DNA of 64,000 nucleotides from Bradyrhizobium iriomotense (GCF_030160715.1 NZ_BSOW01000028.1:1-64000), one strand, 5' to 3'; shown: positions 1 to 10,177, counted from the first letter of the stretch. Notes: generated from the sequence alone by a model not told the origin. Made by a program: numbers and translations.

Positions 1-96
1 CCTTTAACGATCGGGTGCCTCACCTGCGCGCGATCAGATTGGAAACGCTGCGCGGCATCAGATTGGAATACCTGCGCGCGATCATTGGAATCCGCA
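1..96. mobile_element. terminal repeats of an IS21-like insertion sequence
   Basis: Three spaced copies of a short motif (ATCAGATTGGAA, twice, then the shorter ATCATTGGAA) are each set next to a GCGCG-rich block, ending in TCCGCA at 91-96. Read on the minus strand the end is TGCGGATTCCAAT. Multiple internal repeats and a TG...CA terminus are characteristic of IS21-family ends; the family assignment is an inference because no transposase lies in the window. The end falls exactly where the neighbouring GH16 reading frame stops resembling its family. Confidence 0.5.
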
Positions 97-1655
97 ACCC
101 CATCGACAAAATAGGTTAGCGTGTAGGGCGTCCACTCCACGCCGAAGGTGTGATCGCCGGCCGTGAGGTCGGGGGTATTCGCCCAATAGCCCTGATTTGA
201 GGTGCTCGAAGACACAAACCCCCAATGGGCCTGGTCAGGGTCCCGGCCCAGCGCTTCCAGCGCATCAAGTTCCGTCGCCTGACCGTGCGGATTGATCGGC
301 AGCATCCAGAAGGCCGGCCATGCCCCCTTGGTGTCGGGCAACGTAGCCTTCATCTCGAAGTAGCCGTAGGTCTGAACGAAGCTGTTCTCGGTCGTGATCA
401 CGCCCGACGAGAATTGATGGTTGCCGACATAAGCCGCGTCGCTCGATGGAATGGGCGCTGCCGTGATGACAAGATGGCCGTCCTGAATGGAGAACGGATT
501 GAGGCCCAGCGGGCTCGACGCCTTGGTCCCGGGCAGGCCAGTAAAGCTCGGGTCAACGTAGACCTCCTGCTCACCGGAAAGCGTGTAACTTGCCGTTCCG
601 CTCCAGGCGTAGTTTGTTTTCCAGGTCAGGTGTGGATCCTGGCCGGCGGAGAGCGAATTGAAATCGTCGCCAAAGGTCTGGATCAGTCCCGTCGGCGCAG
701 TGACGATATTGATGTTGGCCTTCGTGAAATTCTGAACCTGCGTATTTTCGAGTGTTATCTTCTCGCCGTTCCCGAGTGACAGAACGACATCCGTGCCAAC
801 CTGTTGCATCGCAGCCGTGACGTCGGAGAGCGTCTTGAAATTCGCGCCGTTGATCTGGAGAACGTCCCCACCGCCGCCAGTTTGAAAATCCGTGATGATG
901 TCATTGCCATTCCCGGTCCGGATGACAAATGTGTCGCTGCCAGCTCCACCGGTGAGGACATCATTGCCCTTGCCGCCATCGATCATGTTGCTGCCGGCGT
1001 TGCCGGCGATGATGTTGTCGAGATCGTTGCCGGTCGCGGGCGCGTGGTAGTTTCCCCCCAGCCTCAGATTCTCGACATTCGGCGCATTGACGAGACTGTA
1101 GCCGTCGATCATGCCATCGTAGATGGTATCGATGCCCTGACCGGCGAGCTCGACCACCTTCGTTTCGTGATTGTACATGAAGTACGAGTCGTCGCCGGCG
1201 CCGCCGATCAGCGTAACGCCGTCGCCCATCGCCTGCAGCGAGTCGTTGGTCGCGCCGCCGGTGAGTATCCCCCCAGCACCAACCGTGGTCCACGCCGTAT
1301 TCGGCGATGCGCTGACCGGGAGCGGATTGTCGAGGACGACGTTCGCCGCCACGAGAGACGACAGCGCAACGTTCTGCAACGTGAGCGTCTCGCTCGACGA
1401 GAGCGTGACGACAACGTCTGCGCCGGTCTGCTTTGCCGCGGACATGAAGCTTCCAAACGTTGCAAAACCGTAGTCCTGCACGCGCAGCACGTCCCCGCCG
1501 GTGCCGCCCTGAAAGTCGCTGATGTTATCGGAGTCATACCCCTTCGAAATAACGAAGAGGTCGCTGCCGGCGCCGCCAGTTAACAGGTCGTTTCCGGTAC
1601 CGCCAAACAGGATATCGGCGCCGGAAGTTCCGTGGATCGTTAAGGCATAGGTCAT
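97..1655 (-). pseudogene. RTX calcium-binding protein with GH16 glycanase domain, 3' end cut off
   Basis: The minus-strand frame opens at ATG 1655 and stays open to the window edge. Residues 1-60 and 200-260 carry RTX nonapeptide-like blocks (GGTGNDLLTGGAGSD, GGKGNDVLTGGAGSD) followed by the short beta-type spacer typical of type I secreted proteins. Residues about 325-519 are a glycoside hydrolase family 16 domain with the catalytic ExDxxE motif as E462-L-D464-A-L-E467. Family members of this architecture include ExsH-like exopolysaccharide depolymerases. The match ends at FVDG (516-519), where the IS21-like end begins, so the last beta strands of the GH16 fold are missing. It would have been exported by a PrtDE-type system; a decayed one lies at 26.5-28.6 kb. 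Original substrate is not determinable; an acidic or beta-glucan polysaccharide is likely. Confidence 0.8.
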
Positions 1656-1734
1656 GATGGTCGTGTGCTCTTGTGTAACCGGCATAAGCTGTCACATCCG
1701 CGGCGATCAGCGCACGCGTGTGTAGCGGGTCGGT

Positions 1735-1960
1735 GTCCAATGTTGGCGCGAGGCCTCGAGGGCGGCTGGGATGTCGGTGTGAAAATTAGGCAGAAGCCCA
1801 TTCTCCTGCTGGGTCATTCGAGCTCGCTGCTGGCGGGCGCCCAGCCTTACTACGAGCTCTGTTGCATCGGCGCTGTTGCGTTCCCCAGCAGAGTCGTAGT
1901 GATGAGCAACCGCCCCTTCTGGCGCTTGGCGATCAATGAGCAGCAGGTGAAGGCCGACCT
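1735..1960 (-). pseudogene. relic of a NopD/XopD-like C48 (Ulp1) protease effector
   Basis: A minus-strand frame contains LLLIDRQAPEGAVAHHYDSAG followed by a stretch ending ALEAS, which aligns with residues about 1114-1180 of the intact NopD-like protein encoded at 17304-20951 (LLLLDRRTRGEPVAYHYDS). The aspartate of the catalytic triad is retained, the His-Trp pair is altered and the Cys motif is lost through a frame change. No start codon, no N-terminal repeats and no complete domain remain, so this is a fossil of a second C48 effector gene rather than a working gene. Confidence 0.6.
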
Positions 1961-2706
1961 CCAAAGAAAGCCCTTGTATGGGGGCTTCCAAGGGATTGAT
2001 CGTCTCGCAAATGCCCGGCACGGGACCGCGAGGAGGTCGTTCCCGAACTGGGCGTCGGTATCAGATCTAGAAGGGCATTCCCCAACTCTCAGAGCGGCAA
2101 ATTCGCCGCTACATGGCCTTCCTGGTCCACCCCTGAGTCTACCGGGCCAGGGAGTGCCAGTTTGCGAACATCCGGGTGCTCGATCAGCCTGCCAACGCTC
2201 ATCGCCAAAACGCGAGGAGCTTGCTTTGCTGACTTTGAACGCCTGATTGTTGATGATCAATTCGGTTCGCTGCAGGACAGACAGAGCTAAACGACTGGCC
2301 TCCTTCTCCCAGGACACCATCCAATTCAGCGCGAAACCCACGGCTCGTGTTCATTTTCTATCCTTTAGGAAACGTTAGGCGGGCCAGCTGACGACAAGCT
2401 GACTGCCATCGCGCCGATCTTCAAGGCCCTGCGATTTCGCGGTCGGACGAAACGCGGACCGACTTGCTTAGCGACGGACTTGCGCTCTTTCCACCTCGCG
2501 AGCGTCTTGTTGATCCGTGGCCCTTGCCAAGCGATCTCAGGTTCTCTTGACAATCCTATATTGCTCGACGGCCTGCCCGTATCGTGGCGGCGCATCCGTG
2601 TTGAACTTGTCACCTAACCCATCCTTCAAATCGTGCGATAAGAATGCAGCCGGGGACTAAACACCTAGGTCTCCCTGCCTTCACGCAGATGTGTCCGAGC
2701 GTCCAG
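1961..2706. other. stretch without a recognisable gene
   Basis: Several frames stay open for 80-160 codons on both strands, but none shows a family motif. The minus frame around 2150-2300 (ELIINNQAF..., changing frame to a segment resembling LAMSVGRLIEHPDV) has protein-like character and may be a further degraded gene, of unknown identity. Confidence 0.4.
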
Positions 2707-3537
2707 TCACGACGTGACCTTACGCAATGGCAGGGTGAACTGAAAGGTCACCCCCGGCTCCGGCTTGCGTACGATCGACAGGCGGCCTCCGTGAGTTTCC
2801 ACGATTGAACGGCAGATCGAAAGACCCATTCCGAGTCCGCTCGATTTGGTGGTGAAGAACGGGTCCAAGACACGGTCCATATCATCCTCAGCCATCCCGA
2901 TGCCGCCATCGGACACAGCAAGCTGAACGTAACTCGCATCGTCCTTGGATGACCGAATCACCAATTCGCGCGGCCGATCCTCGATTACCTGCATGACCTC
3001 GATTCCGTTCATCACCAGGTTGATGATCACTTGCTGCAGTTGAACCCGATCACCGAGGATCGCAGGAAGCGCGGGTGCCAGCTCGGCTCGCAATCCCACG
3101 TGCTGACTCTTCAGTTCACTCATCACAAGCGCGATCCCCTCGTTCACGACATCGTTGATATCGAGAGGCTCCATTCGATCTCACCTTTCTTCGCAAGTAG
3201 CCGAATGCGGCGGATTACCTCGCTTGCCCGGATTGCATCATTGATGATCCACTCAACCGAGCTGCGCGCGGCGGAAAGATCCGGAGTTACCCGGCTCATC
3301 CAACCGAGGCATGCGTCCGCGTTGCTAACAATCGCGGCGAGCGGTTGGTTGATTTCGTGGGCGATCAAGGTCGTCAACTCCCCCAGCGTCGTCACGCGCG
3401 TGACATGCGCGAGCTCGGCCTGAGCCTTTCGCAGCTTTTGCTCCACCTGATCTGCGCGGATAGTTGCGGTAATGTCGGTGCTAACACCCGATAGCCGAGA
3501 AATTTGCCGTCCAGATCAATATGCGAGAAGAATCCCG
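2707..3537 (-). pseudogene. PAS sensor histidine kinase, broken by frameshifts and 5' truncation
   Basis: Three adjoining minus-strand frames make one protein. The 5' piece (about 3450-3537) is the end of a PAS domain (FFSHIDLDGKFLGYR). The next (3144-3446) carries a coiled linker and the dimerisation H box HEINQPLAAI, and the last (2707-3174) has the N box (QVIINLVMNGIEVM), G1 box (SDGGIGM), F/G2 box (DPFFTTKSSGLGMGLS). Frame changes occur near 3492 and near 3170. In the family this is a two-component sensor kinase of the kind found beside NodW/FixJ-type regulators. The N-terminal sensory part is gone: an IS256-type relic begins at about 3538 on the other strand. No cognate response regulator is visible. 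Confidence 0.8.
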
Positions 3538-3936
3538 AGCCTCCGGCCCAGCGCCGACTACCGCGACCGGCTCTGGGAGACCCGCGTCGGCACCGTCGAA
3601 CTGCGCATTCCCACGCTGCGCAAGGGCTCCTACTTCCCGGGGCTTTCTGGCGCCGCGCCGCATGGCCGAGAAGGCGCTCACCGCCGTGGTACAGGAAGCC
3701 TATGTGCACAACGGCTCGACGCGTTCGGTCGACAATCGGGTGCAGGCAATGGAAATGAGCGGCATCTCCAAGAGCCATGTGAGCCGGCTATGCGGCGAGA
3801 TCGACGACAAGGCGAAGGCCTTTCTGGACCGGCCGATCGATGCGGCTGGCCGTATCTGTTGATCGACGTCACCTACGTGACGGTACGCCAATCGGCCGCG
3901 GTTTCCGCTGCTTACAGGCATTACTCCTGTCCCTGA
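3538..3936 (+). pseudogene. IS256-family (Mutator) transposase fragment
   Basis: Plus-strand frames encode RDRLWETRVGTVELRIPTLRKG, then RRMAEKALTAVVQEAYV, SGISKSHVSRLCGEIDDKAKAF and LIDVTYVTVRQS, which in that order are the conserved central part of IS256-family transposases; the D of IDxTYxK is the first DDE acidic residue. At least two frame changes separate the pieces (near 3650 and 3850), the start is missing and the sequence breaks off at about 3936 before the second acidic residue. It is dead and abuts the broken histidine kinase, so it marks the event that truncated that gene. Confidence 0.85.
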
Positions 3937-5840
3937 CGATGGCGCATCAATCAGAACTGGAATGAACCCTTACGGGACTTAGAAAGCTGCATGCCCAAAC
4001 ACATAATGCCCCCAGCACAAGGCACACGAGGCGCTCGCCGAAGATGCCAAGCTTAGGCAGCCTAGCGTTCAAGTCCTGGTCGCGATCTATGTCGTTCCGC
4101 ATCAAACGCAATCGTGAGTCTGGCTTAGGCGAGCCAAGTCCTCGGATTGATGAGGAAGAAAAAAGGGCCGCTTGATTGACAAGCGGCCCAAGTCTAGGGA
4201 GGAAACGCCCAAGGAGGGCACGATAGCAAGGCGCTACCGCACTGCGATAATACGCGACCGCACTGCACACGCAAGTACTTTCGTCAGCCGGCCGCCCATC
4301 GAGAGCCGACGGCGGCCATGATGTGGCGATTCCCTGGTTGCGCTTAGGCAGAGAAAACACTTTTTGCTCTTGGAAGAGAATTAGAGCCCGTTCTGGAAAT
4401 CTGCACAGGACGCCAAAGGGAGTTTCAGTCCGATAACGGCAATGAGCTATATCAAGCGGCGTGTTTAACTTGACCCGTTTTGTGTTCGACACCAGAGAGC
4501 CATATTGCCGCGGATTACGGTGATGCCGTTGGCATCTTCGTGCGTGACGGCAATCGAATCTCTCCGCCCGACTTTCCGCGCCGAACCAAATGTCGACAAT
4601 GCGACGCGTCGTGCGCGCAGACTCAAACCTTCTGCGTTCGGCACGGCGCTTGCTTCTGTAGTCCTGGCATCTCCGATGAGGCGGAACGGTGATGTCTAGG
4701 GAGCGGACCTGCTCTCCCGGGTCCGCTCCCGCCGTACTTCGGTGAGACACGATGAAGCCGCAGCTGCCTTTGCTGCAACAGCATTTGCTCGCACGCAGCA
4801 TCGACGTTCTGGCCGATGTATGGACGCGAAGAGTGCACGTGCCAAATCTCAGCGTTTTGCTTCCGAATTGCGTGTGGTTCCGATGCAGTCGGGATCGACG
4901 AACGCGAACAGCGCGATGTCGGGATTGAGACAAATTTCCCCATTTGAGGCGCTCACCTAAAACGAGGCAATTGAAGAACCTCCAATTTTCAAGCGGCACG
5001 CTACTTGCTTCATCCGTACCGCCGTCACCCGACGCCAGCTTCACGGCGCTCGGCTGAAAAACCGGAAAGCGCAGCGGAGTGTATAATGAGATCTGGAGTT
5101 CGTTCTTGCGGAGCCACAATGATTGCGCCGCTCGCAAGCTGCGCAGCCAATTCGGTGGGCTTTGGGCCAGTATTGAAGCTGCCGCCGCCCACTCTGTGGA
5201 GCTGGCCAGAAGATATATTGGCGCGTAGGTCGGGTTACTGCCGCATGTGGCTTCAGTAAGACCTGTTTGCCAATATGGCAACGTCGCCGACCACCGCGTC
5301 TTCCTGACAAGTAATTTTGGTCGACAAGATGAGGTCAGGGCGCAGTGCGCGTCTTTAAGTGCGACCCTGATGCGAAGCAGCAACTACCACCCGGACCTCA
5401 CTCCGTAATAACCGACATTCCGATCGAGCCCGACGCGGCGCCGGCGACGAACAACGAGTTGCGGCCAATCGCACTGCACGGAAGCTAGTCCAGTGATTCG
5501 CAACCTCCAACGCTAAGGCCTGAACGCGGCTGAGGGGACAACGCTGCCCTCTCCTTAATCTGAGTGATCTGCAATGATATCGCGCGAGGAACTCGGGAAC
5601 GGGCACGTGTGCTTTGGGCACGACGGCAAATCGGCCGCACGCAGAAGACTTTGCAAGTTGCAAGGTGACGTCGAACAAGCGATCGAAACGGACGAGCTGT
5701 CTCCGGCCTCAGCGCTTTCTCGACATTCTTGAGAGTTGCATACCCCGCTGTGAGGCGCTGCTGCGCGGGAACGATCCGCCGCCTGTTCAAACCGTACTCT
5801 CAAGGCACATGCCAAACTGCTCTTTCGAAGGAAAAGGCTG
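3937..5840. other. 1.9 kb without a convincing gene
   Basis: A 478-codon minus-strand frame (3947-5383) spans much of it but is rich in Arg, Ser and Cys, has no motif and looks like an accident of composition. Shorter frames in other phases look equally plausible locally (for example around 4505-4700 and 5100-5200), which suggests several overlapping relics. The clear signals are a minus-strand terminator at 4157-4189 and an 11-bp inverted repeat GGGAGCGGACC/GGTCCGCTCCC at 4699-4730 without a T tract. Confidence 0.4.
4157..4189 (-). terminator. intrinsic terminator
   Basis: A perfect 10-bp inverted repeat (GGGCCGCTTG, five-base loop, CAAGCGGCCC; 4165-4189) is followed on the minus strand by TTTTTTCTT (4164-4157). 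It would end a minus-strand transcript, but no intact gene lies immediately upstream of it, so it may belong to a lost gene or to a small RNA. Confidence 0.75.
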
Positions 5841-7068
5841 ATGGGAAGTCGTTACATGTATATCGGGATGGTTGCGCTGGCCAGTCAGCAATATCTGGCG
5901 ATCGCGTTCATCTATTCGGCCATTCCTGTGATCCTTCGGGGCAATGGCGCCAGCCTGGAACTGGTTGGCTTGTACAGCACGGTATTCTTTGCCTTCACCG
6001 TCAACTTTCTTTGGGCCCCCGTCGTGGATCGATGGAGCCTCAACCGTCTCGGGCTGAGGCGTTCATGGATCCTATTGACCCAAGTCGCCACGACCGCTGT
6101 GCTTGCAGCGATGGCATTTTTGAATCCGAAGACCGATTTCGTGGCGATTTTTCTAGTTTCTCTGGCGCTTGCGACCGTCGCCGCCACACAGCGGATCGCA
6201 ACGTTGGGCTACATAGCGGAAGCCCTCGATTCCAGCCAGCGTTCGCTCGGCGCTGCGCTGCTGGGCTGGGGCCGGGTCATCGGCCACGTGATCGGTGGCG
6301 CGGTCTGCCTCCCAATTGATCGAGATTGTCGGTTGGCGCCCGGCTTTGCTGGGTTTAGCAGTGCTGCTGGCCGTTTTTGCTGGATGGGTGTTTGCAATAG
6401 CTGAACCGCTCCTTTGCAAAGACAGATGGGGCTCGCCGCGCCTGTCTATCTTCGCGATCTTACGTAACAACGGCCTGTGGACGACGGCCGCATTGATCGC
6501 GCCCGGCGTTATCGGGGTCGCTGTGGCGTTCGCAACGATGCAGCTGCGGCTCGTTGATCTCGGCTTTGCCGCGGCAGACATCGGATGGATCGGAGCGCTC
6601 TCGAACGTCGTGACGTATACTATCATCGCACCGCTGACCAGCGCGATCCTGGCCCGAATGGCGCCGCAGCGAGGCTTGATCTGGGGCTGCGCAGTCCTGG
6701 CCATCGGATTTGGAGCGCTCGCGATTATCGATCGCTATATCGGCGTTCGCGTGAGCGCCGTCGGAAGCGTTGGGTTCGTATTCGCGGCACTCGCAGTCCA
6801 GCATGTCACATTCACGAATTGGTTTCTCGGACTCGCCCGGCCAGGCAAGGCGGGGACCGATGTCACGTTCCTGACTTCGGTAATGTCGGCATTCGCACTG
6901 GTAGGCTTCGCGCCGAGTGGGTTTATCGCGGCGAGATTGGGCTATGGGGTCACGCTGATAGTGCCGGGCCTCGGCTATGCTCTTTCAGCTGTGCTCGCTG
7001 CGACATTCCTCCGCCAATCTGACACCGCAGCGCCCGAGGAGGAACTGATGATCGAGCGCACTAACTAG
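5841..7068 (+). pseudogene. RhtX/FptX-like siderophore MFS transporter, one frameshift
   Basis: The first frame starts at ATG 5841 behind GGAAAAGG and runs as a membrane protein up to IGHVIGGA at about 6300; the homologous continuation (ASQLIEIVGWRPALL...) is in the next frame and runs to a stop at 7068. Joined, the product is about 400 residues with 10-12 hydrophobic segments, which fits the RhtX/FptX branch of the major facilitator superfamily that imports ferric siderophores such as rhizobactin 1021 or pyochelin across the inner membrane. The break lies in the cytoplasmic-side middle of the protein. No siderophore biosynthesis or TonB receptor gene is nearby. Unless the frameshift is a sequencing error, the gene is inactive. 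The sub-family is inferred from the N-terminal half (SQQYLAIAFIYSAIPVILR) and is less certain than the MFS call. Confidence 0.7.
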
Positions 7069-7584
7069 CCAACCAGACGCCTTTACAATTCCCATATGTG
7101 GAACGACCCCGCGGTCAAGGGTCGCCGTTGCCTGAATAACCTTTGGGGTTGGGTGCGCCCATATGTCCGGCCTCTAATTGTGCGGACAAAAGCCGCCGGC
7201 CTTGATGACGTTCGCGATAGTACCGGCGTCAAATCAGGCAGGTTCTAAGCTGGCGAGGGAAGCCGGCAGGCATGGCGACATCACTTTCGCGAGGCGGGGG
7301 TGGTCGCCGCCGTTGACGGCGGCATGCGACACACTTTCGCGCGGGCACGCCAAGTTCTATCCGCTAGGTGACGCAAGCGCGCAGCACTAAGCCTTCTGGA
7401 CAAAAAACAGTCACACATAGTTTGGCGGATGTTTTCCGTCCTTCAGCGTTTCTATGCTGGGTCGGACCTTTTGGATCACCGGCCAGCGACCGTCAACCCC
7501 CTACTCCCTGTAGTTGATGAGGTCGGCAACATGATCTTGAACCCCTCGACAACATCCAAGTCGAGTCTATCGAGTGATAAGGGT
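7069..7584. other. no gene seen
   Basis: Open frames here are short and carry no motif. Two copies of ACTTTCGCG flank a GC-rich part at about 7283-7340, reminiscent of an IS end, but this is not enough to name an element. Confidence 0.4.
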
Positions 7585-8527
7585 TTTCCATCGAGATCAT
7601 TTCGCTACGCTCCGGCCCGCTCAGCTTGTCGCCGTCCACGGTCGCTCGTTCGAGTGGCTGGACATCCGCACCGAAACAGTCGCCCAGCTGCGCGATCCGG
7701 TGACACTCGAACGAGCGTGGGTGCCCCTGGCCGCGATCACCGTTCCGGCGGAGCCAGAATGGGCACCGACGCATCCCGCAGTCGCGGAAGCCGATCGTCC
7801 ACTTTGTAATTTTTTCCGTCGCTTCGTTCGTCGTAAAAAATCAGTCTCTCGCCAAAGCGGACTATCCTGAACGCCGCGAAACCAATCGCTCAACCAATTA
7901 GCCTCACGGCATAATCAGCCAACTTCACAATGTCGTCGATCGACCAGCTCCGGATTCACCCGCATATCGGACGGCAACCCGCAAAATAGCCCCGGCTATC
8001 TCAGACGCCGGGGCATCAACTCTTGCCGAATGTCAGGAGGTCGATCTTGTTGCCCTGCGGATCGAAATGCAATTTCACATCGGTTAGTCTCTATTCAGCC
8101 GTACCCTTTGTGTGGTGATACTTAGCAATTCCATTCTGTTGGGGGGACTTCTGTACCGATTTGCGAGGCTTCTGAAGAATTCACCCACATCCGCCGGTTC
8201 AATGGTAAATTCTCCATAGTTTGGGTCGAAGAGCGTCACTATTTCATCCGATGCTGACGTCGCAACTAAGTGATGCTCCTGTCGCCCATCGCGCTCGAAA
8301 GCCAAGCTGAGCAAATACACCCTCCCATCGGACACGATCTTGTCCTTCAATTCCGAGAATTGCTCAGTATTGCCGAAGGCGTACGTGATACCTTCGTTGG
8401 ATGGAAAAAAGCCCGCGTCCGTCAACACGGTTGCCCGTGCCCTAAAATTGGCCTCAGAGCGTTCTACATCGTCCTCTCGTAACGATCTGAAAATATCTTC
8501 ATACCGTTGTTGAGACCTGGCGGCTGA
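7585..8527. repeat. segmental duplication, copy A (intact nopT side)
   Basis: This segment is nearly identical to 23110-24056, differing by scattered substitutions and a few one- to two-base indels. It contains the 3' half of nopT and about 500 bp downstream of it. The left edge begins at TTTCCATCGAGATCATTTCG in both copies; the right edge is at GCTGAT (8527, 24056), after which the copies are unrelated. Copy A continues into the N-terminal half of nopT, so it is the parental arrangement. Confidence 0.9.
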
Positions 8528-8878
8528 TCGGTGCCCGTTCGATCCGGGTGACAGCGCAGCCATTCGTGAACTTGGGCTTTGCGCGAGATTGGGAAGCCAT
8601 CCAGCCACGAGCCCAACGCAAATGTTTTGGACATTCGCATCGCGCAATTCAGCAGTCCTGTATTGAAACACAGAGGTGCTCATCCTTGCAGGGGAGGATG
8701 TACTGTTGGCCAGATTACTGGCGCAGCACCCCATTCCTTCGGGCAGATCCCCAGGCGGCAGATTCCTGTACCGTGCAAGATCGGTAAGTTGTTTATCGAA
8801 GCCGTCGCTGTCGAACGAATTGTTCAATTCGTGATGCTGGCCCGGAAGAGTTGATGATTGGCTGATTCGATTGTGCAT
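8084..8878 (-). CDS. nopT: NopT-like C58 cysteine protease, type III effector
   Basis: The product is 264 residues when started at ATG 8878 (MHNRISQSST), behind a purine-rich AAAATCGAG; an in-frame ATG lies 60 bases upstream but encodes an extension not typical of NopT. Peptidase family C58 (YopT/AvrPphB) signatures are present: catalytic Cys87 in NICVGLVAGWL, His203 in EHHLVATSA and Asp218 in LFDPNYGEF. Residues 49-52 are M-G-C-C; in NGR234 NopT autocleavage exposes Gly50-Cys51-Cys52 for myristoylation and palmitoylation, and the same numbering holds here. So the protein is expected to self-process inside the plant cell and anchor to the plasma membrane, where this family cleaves host kinases or symbiotic proteins. 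A tts box sits 61 bases upstream of the start, which predicts TtsI control and flavonoid induction. A truncated second copy is at 23618-24056. Confidence 0.9.
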   Translation of the reverse strand: MHNRISQSSTLPGQHHELNNSFDSDGFDKQLTDLARYRNLPPGDLPEGMGCCASNLANSTSSPARMSTSVFQYRTAELRDANVQNICVGLVAGWLPNLAQSPSSRMAALSPGSNGHRSAARSQQRYEDIFRSLREDDVERSEANFRARATVLTDAGFFPSNEGITYAFGNTEQFSELKDKIVSDGRVYLLSLAFERDGRQEHHLVATSASDEIVTLFDPNYGEFTIEPADVGEFFRSLANRYRSPPNRMELLSITTQRVRLNRD

Positions 8879-8938
8879 CTCGATTTTCGCCTTGCATGAA
8901 GGTTGCGCCGGCCTATCGCGAAGAATGATAGGCAGCAA

Positions 8939-8956
8939 AGCTGACGGCGAGCTGAC
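8939..8956 (-). promoter_or_regulatory. tts box upstream of nopT
   Basis: On the minus strand the sequence is GTCAGCTCGCCGTCAGCT, agreeing at 14 of 18 positions with GTCAGCTTGTCGAAAGCT, the core bound by the two-component-type activator TtsI, and followed by TTGCTGCC with the expected CC. It ends 60 bases before the nopT start codon and faces it. Confidence 0.75.
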
Positions 8957-10159
8957 GGTGGCAGTTCCTACGAACTTCGGGGATATGACCGGGGCCTAGG
9001 CGAGCTGACTAACAACCGCATCATTAGATTCGAGCCACAGCTGTATCACTCCACCGTTTCTTTCCAAGAAAACTGCGGTGGAGCATTGTATGGCGCGGCA
9101 GCTAGTCCTTCTGCGTCACAAACGGTTATCTGCGTAGTGGTCGAACTTGATCGCACGACAAGGACATCTCGACACCGTTCAGACGAGCCCACCGGCCGTT
9201 TGCGCCGCACTCGATGCGTCCGCCAGGTTTTACCTGATGCCACTCATGATCCTCAGACAGCCGCCATGCCTCATCGGCGTGGTAGTCCTGCCGAGCGATT
9301 GACGGGACTACGCATTCGCTCTTTCCGTCTTTCCTATTTTTTGCGGAGTTTCCGGCTCCTCGCAAACTAGAGGATTAGCAACTTCCATCGTCATGGCGTT
9401 GCTGAATCGGCGATGTGGCGGCCGCTGATGTCCGAACGTCTGAATCACCTTATTTCATTAAAGAGAGGTTCGTCTGACGGCCACCCGACCACCTAACGGT
9501 AACGCCAAATCGTGACGTTGCGACGATCACCCCAATTGGGAGGGCTTCTGCACGACTCCAACAGACGTAATCTCCATTCTTCAGGCGCCTCGCCTGTTTC
9601 CCCGTCATCGCATCGCCTCTTACCGAGATTAGAGATGGCAGGTTAAGGCGTCCTTTTGAAATCTATACGCAGGGATAGTCGCACCCCGCCGCGGCCTGGC
9701 AATGAGGTTCTCTAGCTGGGCGCCTCATAACTGTGTGCCTCATGGAGGTCCGTCGTGGGCTTTCGAGCGATGCGTGAATCCCGACCGGACCGTCTGCCTC
9801 AAGCGCGGGATGGGCGGACCACGGTAGCTAAACCGAGTCCGCCCCCGCACATCACCGGGCCGGGGGGCGTTAGCTGGTGACGATGCCGTAAGCCAGGCAG
9901 AGTGTGCCGTATCGAAAGCTATCGATTTCCGAGCGCACTTTTTCTGGCGGAGCACAACGTCGTCTTGGCGAAATCGTTCCCAAGCTGCCGACTAATACCG
10001 CATTGGTTGCTCACGCTTTGTCCCCCTTCCGCAGATGAATCGTAACCGACCGCAGACGTGTAGCTCGTCCCGCCATTGGGGCGTTCTGGACAACGATGGC
10101 AGCCGCGCGCGGGCATCCGACGAATTGAGACGTCTGCGGATACGCATTCTTTATGACCC
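8957..10159. other. 1.2 kb without a recognised gene
   Basis: Minus-strand frames at 9126-9365 and 9046-9243 and a minus-strand frame at 9740-9955 are open but short and motif-free. GC content and codon pattern do not favour any one frame. I see no repeat or terminator of note. Confidence 0.4.
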
Positions 10160-10177
10160 GTCAGCTTCCCGAAAGCT
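10160..10177 (+). promoter_or_regulatory. tts box upstream of the two-gene effector unit
   Basis: GTCAGCTTCCCGAAAGCT matches the tts box core GTCAGCTTGTCGAAAGCT at 16 of 18 positions. It lies 31 bases before the ATG at 10209 and faces it. It is the best tts box in the window. Confidence 0.9.

Noticed and set aside
804..1583. 259-codon plus-strand frame
   Set aside because: Antisense to the RTX-GH16 gene; the periodic pattern of RTX codons keeps the opposite frame open.
4699..4730. 11-bp inverted repeat as a terminator
   Set aside because: No T tract on either strand; recorded only as a hairpin in a gene-poor stretch.
3947..5383. 478-codon open frame on the minus strand
   Set aside because: Arg/Ser/Cys-rich, no motif, no ribosome site, crosses an internal terminator-like hairpin region, and competing frames look equally coding; judged a chance frame.
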